Below, piece after piece: positions 37,659 through 47,824 of a stretch of 64,000 nt of DNA (positions within the stretch are counted from its first letter, which is position 1; the number at the start of each line of letters is the position of its first letter). The translations under genes and the position numbers were made by a program. The stretch is from contig CAWBRT010000027.1 in assembly GCA_963791145.1 (NCBI GenBank), positions 269,956 through 333,955 on the forward strand. Reading direction: 5' to 3'. Origin of the DNA: CAWBRT01 sp963791145. Its GTDB lineage: Bacteria > Acidobacteriota > Terriglobia > Terriglobales > Acidobacteriaceae. Below the pieces are notes generated by a model. The model did no database searches. It saw only the letters and a list, made by a program, of their open reading frames with translations, and was not told the DNA's origin.

Positions 37659-38813
37659 ATGAGTGGTGCTACGTCAGACACTCAGAGCAGCATGCTAGAC
37701 CGACCCTACGTTCGCTTTCCTATGGCGGTCGCCGCCGTAGCAATGGCCCTTCTTCTGCATCTAGCCATGGAGCAGTACCTCGGCCTTGTTGTGCCGCTAT
37801 TCCTAACTTTTTATCCCGCCATAATGTTGGTGGCAGTGATGGCCGGCTTCTGGCCAGGAATACTGGCCACAACTCTCTCCGCACTCTCGGCGCAGTATTG
37901 GCTTGTCGCCCCGCGTTGGAGTTTTGGAGTCGAGAGTACCTCCGAGGCGGTTGCCCTGGCCTTTTTTGCCGGCATGGGACTGTTCATGAGCCTGGTGGCT
38001 GAAAATCATCGCCGCAACATCCAGAAGGTGGCAGCGTACGAGAAAGAAAGGGCATTACGCGATGCGTTGCTGCAAAGTGAGAAGCTGGCAGCGTTGGGAC
38101 GAATGGCGGCCACTATTGCTCATGAAATCAATAACCCATTGGCAGCGGCAATGAATTCTGTTTTCCTCGCGGAAACCAGCGCCGAACGTCCGGAATCCGT
38201 TCGGGAGTATTTAACTCTCGCCGATGGAGAATTGAGACGTATTTCACAGATTACCGGCCAAGTACTCGGGTTTTATCGAGAATCCACCAAGCCATCCTGT
38301 GTTTCGATTGGCGCGCTTATGGACGAAGTGTTGGAGTTGTTCAAAAGTAAGATTAAGGCCAAGCAGGCCACAATCGAGAAACAGTTTGACCGTCAGTTGC
38401 AAATCATCGCTGTATCTGGTGAATTGCGTCAGGTCTTTTCAAATATTCTGGCGAACAGTTTGGACGCGATAAGCGAACGCGGAACGATTAAAGTGCGCGT
38501 CTCCAGTTCGAAAAAACTCGGGGACGGTAGCTTGCGTTTCAGGATAACCGTCGCGGACAATGGCAGTGGCATTGAGGCGGCGAATATTCATCGCATCTTC
38601 GAACCAATGTTCACGACTAAGGAGAATATCGGCACCGGCCTGGGTTTGTGGGTATGCAAACAGCTCGTCGCGAAGCACAATGGTTCGATTTGGGTTCGTT
38701 CCAGCATTAAAGCGGCAAACAAGGGAACAACATTTTCAATTGTTTTACCATCAAGTCCAGCGGCGCTAGGCGATGGCCCTGACCACCACTGCGCGCCGCG
38801 CGTCCGGCAGTAA
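37659..38813 (+). CDS. Membrane sensor histidine kinase with DUF4118 domain
   Basis: 384 residues. Residues about 20-115 form a DUF4118 (KdpD-like) bundle of three to four TM helices (VVPLFLTFYPAIMLVAVMAGFWPG). After a short coiled coil come HisKA with ATIAHEINNPLAAAMNS (phospho-acceptor His) and HATPase_c: N-box NILANSLDAI, G1 DNGSGIE, F-box FEPMFTT, G2 GTGLGLWV. It is an orphan: no response regulator is adjacent. The signal is unknown. Confidence 0.88.
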   Translation: MSGATSDTQSSMLDRPYVRFPMAVAAVAMALLLHLAMEQYLGLVVPLFLTFYPAIMLVAVMAGFWPGILATTLSALSAQYWLVAPRWSFGVESTSEAVALAFFAGMGLFMSLVAENHRRNIQKVAAYEKERALRDALLQSEKLAALGRMAATIAHEINNPLAAAMNSVFLAETSAERPESVREYLTLADGELRRISQITGQVLGFYRESTKPSCVSIGALMDEVLELFKSKIKAKQATIEKQFDRQLQIIAVSGELRQVFSNILANSLDAISERGTIKVRVSSSKKLGDGSLRFRITVADNGSGIEAANIHRIFEPMFTTKENIGTGLGLWVCKQLVAKHNGSIWVRSSIKAANKGTTFSIVLPSSPAALGDGPDHHCAPRVRQ

Positions 38814-38862
38814 GGGCCGGCTGCAAGGCTGGCTACTCAACCGCAAACGGGAGGTAGTCCAT

Positions 38863-39014
38863 TCACCCGTTTCGCTCTATTTGCAACACAACAGCATCGC
38901 CTGCCTTAATCGCCCGCAGCTCCCGCCGTAGGTCATCAAGCCCAGTAACAGACACGTTGTTAATGGAGTGAATGATGTCACCAGGCAACAAGTCAACATC
39001 ATCCACCAAGGTCC
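38863..39014 (-). pseudogene. PDZ-domain remnant of an HtrA-like protease
   Basis: On this strand the frame reads LVDDVDLLPGDIIHSINNVSV, then LDDLRRELRAIKAGDAVVLQIERNG and a stop. This is the second half of a C-terminal PDZ domain of a DegP/HtrA (S1C) protease. Upstream the frame is closed by stops, so the protease domain is lost. Confidence 0.6.
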
Positions 39015-39127
39015 GCAAGCTCTACCATCACATTTCATCTCAATACCTTAGCACGCCATAGCTTTCCACTAAGTAGAAACATTTTCTCCGGAGTTCTGTC
39101 GCCCATTGCGCTAAGTTCTTTACCCCG

Positions 39128-40213
39128 CTAACTCTGCGGGGCGGGTGAACTTGGAAGGCTGTGTGCCGAGAAGAACTTCCAGATTATTTCGTTGGCGTCC
39201 AGATCGGTACTGGTCTTGCCGATCTGATTTTCCGGCATGTATTGTGCGCCGCCCGGCCAGGTATTGCCGGCGCCTTTCACGCTGTAAAGCACTACCTGAG
39301 CGCCCTGATCACAGTTGTACGTATCAACTTGAGTCTCTGTCCCGCCTTTACCGCGGGACGGCAGGGTGGTGTGCTGCGCCTTGGCCTCGCAGCTATTGAG
39401 CTTCGCCCACTGTTTAGCGCTGTCCTCCGCGGAGACTGTGGCATAGGAGTCCGCTTTTCCGGAGCCGCCTTTGTAAGGAACGATGGGATCGGAAGTGCCG
39501 TTAATCATGAGTACCGGCAGCAGACGAGACGGTGCGCAAAACATGGTCTTTGGCATCTCGGCCCCGACTGGCGCGATAGCAGCTATGCGGTTGGCTATGC
39601 GGCAGCCGAGGTGAAAATCCATAAAGCCGCCGTCGGAAAGACCGGTAGCATAGATGCGCGACTTATCGACGGCATATGACGACGAGAGCTTATCGAGCAT
39701 GCTGTTAAAGAAGGCGATATCGTCGGCCTGTGGGGCCGGCCGCCGGCGTTGACCATCTTCGCCACCTTGGCCCCCGCCTCTGCGGCCCATCCCGCCGCCT
39801 ATTCCGGGGATTCCCATGCCAATTCCACCCATTCCACCGCGACGACCATAGCCACCGCCGCGTCCACCCTGTTGTTGGCTACGTGGCTGCTCGGCGGAAA
39901 CGCCGATATTCCAACGCCCCTGAGAGGCATTCGGATAGACCGCGATAATGCCGTAGCGGTCTGCCAACTCATTGAAACGCGAGAGGCGAGCCATATCGTC
40001 AGCGTCCTGCCGGCGACCGGGAAGCAGCAAAACTACCGGATATCGCTTCTGAATCTCGTATCCTGTGGGCAGGTGCACCACAAAGGTTCGATCGACATCA
40101 TTTACGGTCACCTGCTCCTGCTTGTCCTGCGCCCGGGCGGCGCTGGCCCAGCACAAACTAGCAACGTACAGGGAAATAACGAAGGCATAGCGGATTCGGT
40201 CAGTGTGACGCAT
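39128..40213 (-). CDS. Secreted PHB-depolymerase-like esterase (LpqC type)
   Basis: 361 residues from the ATG at 40213 (AAGGAGAAT upstream). Signal peptide to about residue 29 (ASAARAQ). An alpha/beta-hydrolase core of the poly(3-hydroxybutyrate) depolymerase / feruloyl-esterase group follows: YPVVLLLPGRRQDADDM, nucleophile Ser193 in ATGLSDGGF, an Asp site in NGTSDPIVPY, and His within a C-terminal GAGNTWPGG region. The His position is less clear than in relatives. Residues about 114-155 form an unusual Gly/Arg-rich insertion (GGRGGGYGRRGGMGGIGMG). It likely cleaves ester bonds outside the cytoplasm. Confidence 0.8.
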   Translation of the reverse strand: MRHTDRIRYAFVISLYVASLCWASAARAQDKQEQVTVNDVDRTFVVHLPTGYEIQKRYPVVLLLPGRRQDADDMARLSRFNELADRYGIIAVYPNASQGRWNIGVSAEQPRSQQQGGRGGGYGRRGGMGGIGMGIPGIGGGMGRRGGGQGGEDGQRRRPAPQADDIAFFNSMLDKLSSSYAVDKSRIYATGLSDGGFMDFHLGCRIANRIAAIAPVGAEMPKTMFCAPSRLLPVLMINGTSDPIVPYKGGSGKADSYATVSAEDSAKQWAKLNSCEAKAQHTTLPSRGKGGTETQVDTYNCDQGAQVVLYSVKGAGNTWPGGAQYMPENQIGKTSTDLDANEIIWKFFSAHSLPSSPAPQS

Positions 40214-40283
40214 TATTCTCCTTTTGTAATACCAGTGGTGCCCCAATAACACAACGGCTGGAAGGTGAGGAACGGTCCTGCTT

Positions 40284-40640
40284 CTACGCGGTGGCAGCGT
40301 TCGGCTTGCGTTTCAACGCGGACTTCAGAGCCGACAACAGTTCCTCAGAATCACCGCAGGTTTCCACATGAGGAATGGCAGTGCCTTGATCCGAGGAGCA
40401 AAGCTGAACGACAGCAATCTCCCGCCCCAGCGATTCGATTTGAAAGCGAAGCAGGCGACTTTCCCATTGTGCCAGCGTATGGCACAGAACCACCGCGTCG
40501 AAATGCTCCCTTCGGAGTATCATCATTGCCCAGTAGGGTGTCACAACCCTCGCGGAATATCCTGCGCTGGCCAGTACCGTTGAGCGGGGCTCCAGGAGGC
40601 CAACATCATGCCCGACACAGAGGAGTTTGTAGTTGTACAT
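40284..40640 (-). CDS. Degenerate response-regulator receiver-like protein
   Basis: 118 residues from the ATG at 40640 (MYNYKLLCVGHD); a longer form to 40721 is possible. The fold pattern is a CheY-like receiver: KLLCVGHDVGLLEPRSTVLASAGY, then FDAVVLCHTL, EIAVVQLCSS and a final helix. The phospho-acceptor Asp is replaced by Cys (DAVVLC), so it probably does not accept phosphate in the usual way. Such short pseudo-receivers are common as stand-alone genes in Acidobacteria. Role unknown. Confidence 0.65.
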   Translation of the reverse strand: MYNYKLLCVGHDVGLLEPRSTVLASAGYSARVVTPYWAMMILRREHFDAVVLCHTLAQWESRLLRFQIESLGREIAVVQLCSSDQGTAIPHVETCGDSEELLSALKSALKRKPNAATA

Positions 40641-40816
40641 CGCGTAGTCCCGGAGCCCGCGACGAGAGGTTGTCTGCTCTCTAGCGGCGAATTCTGAAGT
40701 CATCGCGAGTCCGCTTGTCATCGCGTTCCCGGCGAGCGCGAATCAGCACCCCTGTAGCAGCTGCCAGTAGGAACCCGACTGCAGGCAAAAACATCACACT
40801 GTGAGCTAAGATCCAA

Positions 40817-41017
40817 TCACCTCAGGGAGGCCTTGCAGTTAAAGCCGCTCCTCTTGCACGTGATCTCTCCAACTACTTCTGTCTTAAACTCAGAGCCGAC
40901 ACGAAAGTTGCACTGTTTTCGGCCCACCGGACCGCCCCAGCACAATTCCCGCGGATCAGAGCCAGCCTCAACCTGAGCCGCTTTTACGTTGTGAGGGGTG
41001 ACCCCACCGTCAACCAA
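40817..41017 (-). CDS. Possible small cysteine-containing protein after the TonB receptor
   Basis: 66 residues from a TTG, with evenly spaced cysteines (ELCWGG, KQCNFRVG, EITCKRSGFNCK). The composition looks protein-like. It starts 10 nt after the receptor stop on the same strand, so it may be the last gene of that operon. No family recognised and no good ribosome-binding site. Confidence 0.3.
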   Translation of the reverse strand: MVDGGVTPHNVKAAQVEAGSDPRELCWGGPVGRKQCNFRVGSEFKTEVVGEITCKRSGFNCKASLR

Positions 41018-41026
41018 TTCGAGCCG

Positions 41027-44000
41027 CTAGAAGCCGAAAAGCAGCTGAAAGTCAATCCGGCGGTCGGCCACTCCTGATGAGAAAGGCGGACCTGCAACCG
41101 CGTTCGACTGCCCGAACAACGGCGAGCTCAGGTTTCCAACCGGGGGCGCGAGATTAACATGGTTGAATAGATTCCGCGCGGTCGCGCTGAGTGTCAGGCT
41201 GTAGCGTCGGGTAGTCGGAACCGGCGTTGCCGAAGGGTCCGCCCCCTGGGCCGCCCGCCCCACTGAGCCCACGCCCTCCCAGGCCACCCGGGCCACCGCC
41301 TCGTCCGCCATGCCCGCCCGGGCCGCCGGAGGGAGCCCCATTTGAGCCGCGCTCGACTTTGGGCCCAATACCGAAAGTCTTGCTGACCCTCAGGTTGAAT
41401 GTGAACAACGCGGGCCCGGTGCCGTAGTTGATGGGGATGACAGATTGTCCGGCCGCAGGAACAAGGTTGAAAGTTCCATACGGCGTCGATCTGACGTTAC
41501 CCGCGGGAGTGGAAGCGGTCGCGAAAGCCGGCCTGTCGTTGAAGATTGAATCTCCGTTTAAATCCTGGCCTACGGTAATGTTAAACGGGCGGCCCGAGGT
41601 GAAAATCATGAAAGGACTAAGTCGAAACGCATACGGCAATGAAATTGTACCCGCGAGGAATACTCGATGACGCACGTCAAAAGCGGCACGACCATAGTCG
41701 GCCATCGGATCGTACGAATTCGACACAAAGTTGGGAGTGCTGGTTGCGCCGCCCAGGCTGAATCCGGAGCCGCCGGAGGGGCTCGCTGCCGAAAAGGTTC
41801 CACTCGGCGCGCCTAAGTCACTTTTGGCAAAGTTGAGCCCATAGTACCCAAACAGCGACACTTTTGATCCAAGAGCAAATCTGACGTTCGTGATCAGCTG
41901 GTTTTGTCTGAAGATCCCGGAAGAATCGTACTCGTAAATGTTGCTCGTGCCTCCTAGTGGCCGGACTGCGCTACTAGGATCAGCCGGGTTGTAGGTGCCC
42001 GCTAGCGGCGCGTTGATATTCCTGAGAAAGAGTTGATGTTCTCCCCGCGAGTTCAAGTATGTCAGGGAGACTGTGGCGTTCTTTTTCAGCTGCCGTTCAA
42101 TACTAACCGCGGTTTGCATTATGTAAGGCGCCATCAGGTCCGGAGCAATTCGGTAGAGAGTGGGAGATATGACAGAACTAGATAACTGGCTTGCTGCCGG
42201 GACACTCGGATAAAAATCCGGAGAGTCAACTGTCGTCTGAGTCTGTGTCAGCCCGTTCAGTCGCTCAGCCTGCAGCAGAAGATCGTACGTAAAACGGTCG
42301 TAGAATATTCCCCAGCCAGCCCGCAAGATCGTCTTGGGAGGAGTCTTCCCATGGCCAAGACCCCAGGAGAAGCTTATCCTTGGGGCAAAGTCGGCGTGGT
42401 CATGGATGTTGTTCTGCGTCTCGAAACGCAACCCATAGCTGAGGCTCATATAAGAACGAATCCGCCATTCATCCTGCGCATACAGGCCTGCGTCCAACAT
42501 CGTCACTCGAGCGGTAGGCTGGCCGGTGATGATCGAGAACTGACTCGCTCCCCCGCCGGCAGCCCGGATCTGTGCCGGCGTGAGGCCCTGCTGCAGCCCT
42601 GACTGGGTGATTTGGTACGCGGTAAGCGAAGAAAAGGTAAATGTTCCATTGAAGTTGCTGGTAGCGTTATTTGCATCTCTGGTGGCCCGCAGCCTGCCGC
42701 CGAACTTTATAAAATGTTTTTTATGCGCGATTGAGGTAAAGTTCTGCAGCTCATAATGATCCTGGTTGTCAATTACGTTCTGCAGAGGATTTCCACCTCC
42801 GGTAAACGCGCCCAGGACAGAAATCGTCGGCTGCGAGCTCTGGGATGCAAGATTATTTCGGTCACGAACGTATTGGAACCGTGTCTCGTTTATGATTGTC
42901 GGACTAATGATCTGCGTGTCGCTTATTTGTAGTGTTTGTTCGGTGTTGCTCAAGTTGTAAGCTTGCGAGGGTAGCGCGAACTGTCCTACTCCGTCGTTGG
43001 TCTCGTTATCCTGAACGAATTGGTAACGGACCATCAAAGTATTGTGTTCGCCGAGCTGCAGATCAAGGCGCGGACTGACATTTGTGCGCGTCCTGGGATT
43101 GGCGAGCGTCTGCGTAAAGGGTGCTGGGTTGAAGCTGGGATCGAGCACGACTGCGTTGATCACAGAAAAGTCATTGATGTTCCGGCGCTCGGCATTGACG
43201 AAGAACGATGCCTTCTTACCCAACGGACCGCTGACATTCCCGTTGAAAAGTTCCGTTTGATAGGACGGTATCTGCGAAACAAAGGGGTTTCCCGTGTTGA
43301 ATACAGAATTATTGTCATTGAAGAAGAACTGGCCATGGTACTGGTTGGTGCCGGGTTTGGTGAAAATCTCGATGCGGCCGTATCCGAGTTTGTCGTATTC
43401 CGCGGCAAAGGGATTTTGATTGATGCGGATTTCTCGAATCGAGGACTTCGGCGGGAGTTGGCCTCCAGTGAATCCATCTATGTATATCTGCCCTCCGTTC
43501 GGGCCCGCCGATGGTCCTGCAAGCGCCTGTAGCTCCGATTGGAGTTCATCTGGATCATCCGATAGGGCTTCGAGGTCTTTACCCTTGATGACGATTGAAC
43601 TTGCATTGTTCTCCGGTGCTACATCGACTGTTGGACCTGTTGGTTCGGCTTCGACGGTGACGTTCTCTTGCTGCACCTCGATCGCCAGCGGGATGTTCAG
43701 CTTTTGCACTTGCCCGGGAGCTACAGTCACATTCTCAGCGTTGAAAGTGAGTCTCTTCGCAGTCGCGCTGACTGCATAAGTCCCAGGTTCCAAGCCCGTA
43801 ATTTCGTAAGTCCCCTCCCGACTGCTTCTAGTCGTGAGCGTTTTCCCGGAGGAGGAAGTGGCGGAGATCGCCGCCTGCGACACGACTGCGCCGGAAGGAT
43901 CGGTAACCTGGCCGCGGAGCGTCCCCAGCGGCGCGCCTTGTCCAAGGGCACCCTCGGCGGCCAACAGCACGCAAACCAGAAGAACTGCGAAACTGGCCGT

Positions 44001-44051
44001 GATACTTCGTGCTTTCATTCCGGGTCCTGTGAAACCAATTGTTTTGTCCAT
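41027..44051 (-). CDS. Oar-like TonB-dependent outer-membrane receptor, 3'-end frameshift
   Basis: About 1000 residues. Signal peptide (SITASFAVLLVCVLLAAEGALG), N-terminal carboxypeptidase-regulatory domain (GTLRGQVTDPSGAVVSQAAISA), plug (RINQNPFAAEYDKLGYGRIEI) and a long beta-barrel. The reading leaves frame near 41230-41340 in a Gly-rich GC tract; the true C-terminus continues in the next frame (LTLSATARNLFNHVNLAPPV, ending DFQLLFGF with a terminal Phe). Start ATG 44051 overlaps the upstream stop as TAATG; ATG 44018 is the alternative. These receptors are typical of Acidobacteria and import oligosaccharides or other large ligands. The shift may be a sequencing error. Confidence 0.85.
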
Positions 44052-45208
44052 TACTGAGCCGTGGAGTCTCCGATCGAGGAGGCCAGATTCCAAGTGGAGA
44101 GAACAGAACTATCGTTGCTCGGGGATGCGGTGAGAATTGGTTCGACGCCATTTAGCAGAGTAATGACTGTGGGCGGCTCCGAATCCGCACCTGGTGTCGC
44201 AACGATCATGACAGCGTCGCCCTTGTTCAAATCAGCGAGCGCCGTTGTTGGAAGCCGCTGAAGGATCTGCTGCAAATCGGATTGCCCGGTGCTGCCAGAG
44301 ACAAAACGGGGGGCCGATTCAGCTACGCCAGCCACCTGTGCCGGTGGTCTCTTCAGTCGTGCGGCGACGCGTTCAGCGAGTGCAGGTGGCAGCTTACGCA
44401 GTTGCGAATCAGAGCCAATCTTGACCAACACAACTTTCTTGGTGGATAGATCTGAAACGCTGATCGAGTTTGTTCCGACGTCAACCCGCGAGATCGTGCC
44501 AGCGATATTCCGGAACGTGCCCGACACAATCTCTTGTGCTTTCATCTCAGTTCGGTCGACATTGAGCGGCCCTCGTGCTTGCAGTTGGTCTCCCACTTTG
44601 ATCTGATCGAACGTGCCCGGTCTGGCATCTTCGAATCGGATTGAATCCGGTGCGTAACGTCGTATGATCGTACTTTTAGAGTTGAGTACAGCGATTGTCT
44701 TGGTCGAGCCAACTCCTGTGGTAACAGTGATTGTTCCGCTATTAGCGTCAACCGCGCTCACCAGCCCTCCAATTCCGTGCTCTCGCCAGTCGGCACGCTC
44801 CCGCTGCTGCTTTTGAGCGATGTCAGACTGCTTCATAAGAATGATCGACGAAGCTAATATAGTCTGACCGTCTGCGGAGTAGTTGCCACGGACCAGCATC
44901 CGGTCTCCTGCGTGCACTTCCTGAAGCATGATCGGAACAGCGGCATTGAGATCCTTCCGCTCCGGTGCAATCTGAAGCAACCGAGTCGAGTCTTGAACAA
45001 CAATATGAGTCGCAGTTCCCGAATCGGTTACCAACGTGATGGTCCAATCATTAATCGTTTTGACCGTTCCAATCTGCCTGGCTGGGGAACCAGCCGCTGT
45101 CGGCATTTGGCCCTCCGAGTAAAGTCCGTGCAGGGAAAGGACCAACGCGAAAGCAGCAAGCGCCGCAACTTGCGAGAGGCTTATGACCTTTGTTCTTATT
45201 AAGACCAT
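44051..45208 (-). CDS. Exported DUF5666-type beta-domain protein
   Basis: 385 residues from ATG 45208. Signal peptide (SQVAALAAFALVLSLHGLYSEG). Repeated small beta-domains of the DUF5666 kind follow: IGTVKTINDWTITLVTDSGT, GDRMLVRGNYSADGQTILAS, GLVSAVDANSGTITVTTGVG, GDQLQARGPLNVDRTEMKAQ and GTISRVDVGTNSISVSD. The 3' end overlaps the receptor start by one base. Function unknown; coupling to the receptor suggests a periplasmic accessory role. Confidence 0.75.
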   Translation of the reverse strand: MVLIRTKVISLSQVAALAAFALVLSLHGLYSEGQMPTAAGSPARQIGTVKTINDWTITLVTDSGTATHIVVQDSTRLLQIAPERKDLNAAVPIMLQEVHAGDRMLVRGNYSADGQTILASSIILMKQSDIAQKQQRERADWREHGIGGLVSAVDANSGTITVTTGVGSTKTIAVLNSKSTIIRRYAPDSIRFEDARPGTFDQIKVGDQLQARGPLNVDRTEMKAQEIVSGTFRNIAGTISRVDVGTNSISVSDLSTKKVVLVKIGSDSQLRKLPPALAERVAARLKRPPAQVAGVAESAPRFVSGSTGQSDLQQILQRLPTTALADLNKGDAVMIVATPGADSEPPTVITLLNGVEPILTASPSNDSSVLSTWNLASSIGDSTAQ

Positions 45209-45227
45209 TGCTTCTTCTTCCCCCAGC

Positions 45228-45911
45228 TTACGCTGCAAGCTTGTATCCGATTCGGGCAACGGTCAGGATCAGCTCAGGTTGCTTGGGGTTTGTTTCCAGT
45301 TTTTGGCGTAAGCTCGATACATGAACATCGACAGTACGAGTGAATATATGTGCGTTAAATCCCCACACCTGTTGCAGAATCTCGGTTCTGGAAAGGGTTG
45401 CGCCCCGATGTTCGGCAAAATACCTAAGAAGCTGAAACTCACGCGCGGACAGTGGTACAACTTTCCCGTCCCGCCAAACCTCCGTACCTCGAAGGTCGAT
45501 CCGAATTGAGCCAAGCTGAAGGACGGAATCGGCGGGCGGCCTCATCGGAGCCCGTCTTAGCAGCGCCTGAATCCGGGCCATCAACTCCGCCATCTCGAAG
45601 GGCTTCGTGACATAGTCGTCAGCCCCGATTTGCAGTCCACGCACCTTCTCCTCGGTGTGCCCAAGTGCAGTCAACAGGAGAATTGGGGCGATAATCCCCG
45701 CTTGGCGAACACTCTGGCATACGTCGAAACCACTTTTCCCAGGTAACATGACATCCAGAATGATCAGATCGGCCGGATCGCGGATTGCTTGCTCGTAGCC
45801 CGATTCGCCGTCATGGGTGTAATCAACGACGTAGCCCGCGGAGTGCAAGCGGTCGGAAAGCGTCATACATAGCGCTTCCTCGTCCTCGATAAGTAATATT
45901 TTCTCGTTCAT
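45228..45911 (-). CDS. OmpR/PhoB-family response regulator
   Basis: 227 residues. Receiver domain with acidic pair E9/D10 (LLIEDEE), phospho-acceptor D53 (LIILDVMLPGKSG), T in LLTALG and K in DYVTKPF. Winged-helix DNA-binding domain follows (LRGTEVWRDGKVVPLSAREFQLLRYFAEHRG...LQQVWG..VDVHVSSLRQKLE). Start ATG 45911 overlaps the kinase stop (ATGA). It should control genes here, perhaps its own operon, including the TonB receptor. Confidence 0.92.
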   Translation of the reverse strand: MNEKILLIEDEEALCMTLSDRLHSAGYVVDYTHDGESGYEQAIRDPADLIILDVMLPGKSGFDVCQSVRQAGIIAPILLLTALGHTEEKVRGLQIGADDYVTKPFEMAELMARIQALLRRAPMRPPADSVLQLGSIRIDLRGTEVWRDGKVVPLSAREFQLLRYFAEHRGATLSRTEILQQVWGFNAHIFTRTVDVHVSSLRQKLETNPKQPELILTVARIGYKLAA

Positions 45912-47824
45912 ACCTTCTGATCTAAACATCGGGAGTCGCTGCTGACACTCACGGTCTGCGCCTCGTGTATCGGTTGAGGCGCAACATGTAAGTGCAAGGT
46001 AAAGGAACTCCCCTGCTGTGGCTTGCTTTTCACGGTGATGCGCCCGCCCATGGCTTCGGCGACGCTTCTGGCAACCGTCAACCCGAGGCCCGTACCATGA
46101 ATTTGGGCAGATACGGCCGATGAACTGCGGTAGAAAGGTTCGAAGATGTGAGCCAAATCGAGGGTGCTTATCCCGACACCCTTGTCATCAACACTGATTT
46201 GGATCTCGTTGGCCTCTGCAGCATATAGTGCACGAACCCTGATCCAGTGATCTTCGCCGCTGTACTTCACGGCGTTAGCAATCAGATTCTGCAAGCACTG
46301 CGTCAGGGCAACCGGATCCCCGAGGGCTGAGGGTAACGTCGGGGCAATTTCACGCTCGAGCCTAAAGTGTCCGGCAACAAGCACTTCATTCATACTCTCC
46401 AGAGCAGCAGTAACAACATCTGAAACACGGGTCGGCAGTAATTGATAACGCGGCTGTCTCTGCCGCATGGAGGCGAAAGCAAGAATCTGATCGACCGTGT
46501 CAGTCAATTGCCGCGCTTGCCGTTTAATGACCCTTCCATACTGCGCCAGCTGCTCTTTTCCACCAACGACACCATCGGTCAGGTTCTCCGCCGCCGAGGA
46601 GATAACTGTGAGAGGTGTGCGGAGTTCATGAGAAAAAGAAGCGACGAGGTCAATCTGGAGTCTCGCTAGTCTTTGAGCCCGCTGGCTTGTTATTAGGATA
46701 AAAATGATGCTTAGCGTCAACAAGACCAGTACCCCGAAGCTCTCCGCAAGATTACGGCGATGTTGTGCGGCGACTATGGTAGCCACTGATCCCAGGCGAT
46801 TTCTTACCATTAACTGCCAGTCTCTCTCGTAGGGAGTGTGGCGGATCACTTCGAGTCTGATCGGATCGGTAACGCCAATGCCTCCGGGCGAGTTTAGGTT
46901 TATTGCCCCGGAATCATTGCGAGTACTCGGCGGCTGGCGGAAAATGTCCATCTCCGTTCGCGGTGGCATAGCCCGAAGAGGGCCAAAGATGCTTAACTCC
47001 GCATCGAAGCTGCCGAGATCGCTTTTACCGAATTCCTTGTCGGACGAGAAGAGTACGTCATGCCCATCAGGCACGAGAACGGCGACTTGATAAACCAGGC
47101 CGTCATGTCCGCCGAAATGACGCTTCGCAAGCTCCGGAAAGACTCGGCTTTGCAGAACTTTCCGGTTCAATTTGACGATGATCCAATCAATTTCGAACTT
47201 TGTCGGGGAGTGTGCTGCATGCCGCAGGAGGGGGTGGACGAGCGCAGGAATATTTTCATCGATTTGCCACCCGAACACTGGAGGACTGCCCTTGTGATCG
47301 ACGGCGCCCGGTAATGCGCCAGGCGGCTCCTGATTCGTGTTTGCATTTCGCCACCGAGCCACGGCTAGGAGAAGACGCGATCTCTTCTCCAACCGCGCTC
47401 GCAACGAGTCAAGTGCGAATGGCCAACTGTCCTCCAGAAGCTGGTCGTTCAACGGATTCAAATGGGTAATCCGCGAATGCTTCCCGACAGCGTCTTGCCA
47501 GAGGAAAACTTCCGAAACCAGGTCGGGATGTGCCGCGGCACCTTTCCAGGTGCTAAACCCGCGTCGCAATTCTCCTGTAAGCTCTTGTGAGTCATCGCCG
47601 GTCAATTGCAACGAAACACACAGTGGCGCCAACTCGCGGTGCACATCCTGGCGAAATCGCAGCATTGCCGTGTGCAGATTTCCTTGCAGTAGTGTGCTCG
47701 TTGCCTCACTCAGCTTCCGGCTCCACCGATACTGCAGGACGGCTACCAGCGCCACGATACCAGCGATTGAAACCACCACTATCAACCGGGCGAAGCGCTC
47801 CTTTGGAAACAGGCTCACGGTCAC
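45908..47824 (-). CDS. Two-component sensor histidine kinase with large periplasmic domain
   Basis: About 638 residues from GTG 47824 (GAGGA just upstream, GTGA overlap with the preceding small frame). TM1 (LIVVVSIAGIVALVAVLQY), a periplasmic sensor of about 380 residues without a recognised domain, TM2 (FGVLVLLTLSIIFILI), HisKA with FSHELRTPLTVISSAAENL and HATPase with NLIANAVKYS, DKGVGI, FEPFYR and GTGLGLTVARSV. The partner is the OmpR regulator downstream, whose ATG overlaps its stop. An upstream in-frame extension to 48040 is judged not to belong. Confidence 0.9.
   Translation of the reverse strand: MTVSLFPKERFARLIVVVSIAGIVALVAVLQYRWSRKLSEATSTLLQGNLHTAMLRFRQDVHRELAPLCVSLQLTGDDSQELTGELRRGFSTWKGAAAHPDLVSEVFLWQDAVGKHSRITHLNPLNDQLLEDSWPFALDSLRARLEKRSRLLLAVARWRNANTNQEPPGALPGAVDHKGSPPVFGWQIDENIPALVHPLLRHAAHSPTKFEIDWIIVKLNRKVLQSRVFPELAKRHFGGHDGLVYQVAVLVPDGHDVLFSSDKEFGKSDLGSFDAELSIFGPLRAMPPRTEMDIFRQPPSTRNDSGAINLNSPGGIGVTDPIRLEVIRHTPYERDWQLMVRNRLGSVATIVAAQHRRNLAESFGVLVLLTLSIIFILITSQRAQRLARLQIDLVASFSHELRTPLTVISSAAENLTDGVVGGKEQLAQYGRVIKRQARQLTDTVDQILAFASMRQRQPRYQLLPTRVSDVVTAALESMNEVLVAGHFRLEREIAPTLPSALGDPVALTQCLQNLIANAVKYSGEDHWIRVRALYAAEANEIQISVDDKGVGISTLDLAHIFEPFYRSSSAVSAQIHGTGLGLTVARSVAEAMGGRITVKSKPQQGSSFTLHLHVAPQPIHEAQTVSVSSDSRCLDQKV

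Noticed and set aside
41227..41427. A Pro-rich plus-strand frame
   Set aside because: Mirror of the Gly-rich end of the TonB receptor.
43020..43532. A 170-codon plus-strand frame inside the TonB receptor
   Set aside because: Shadow of the receptor gene.
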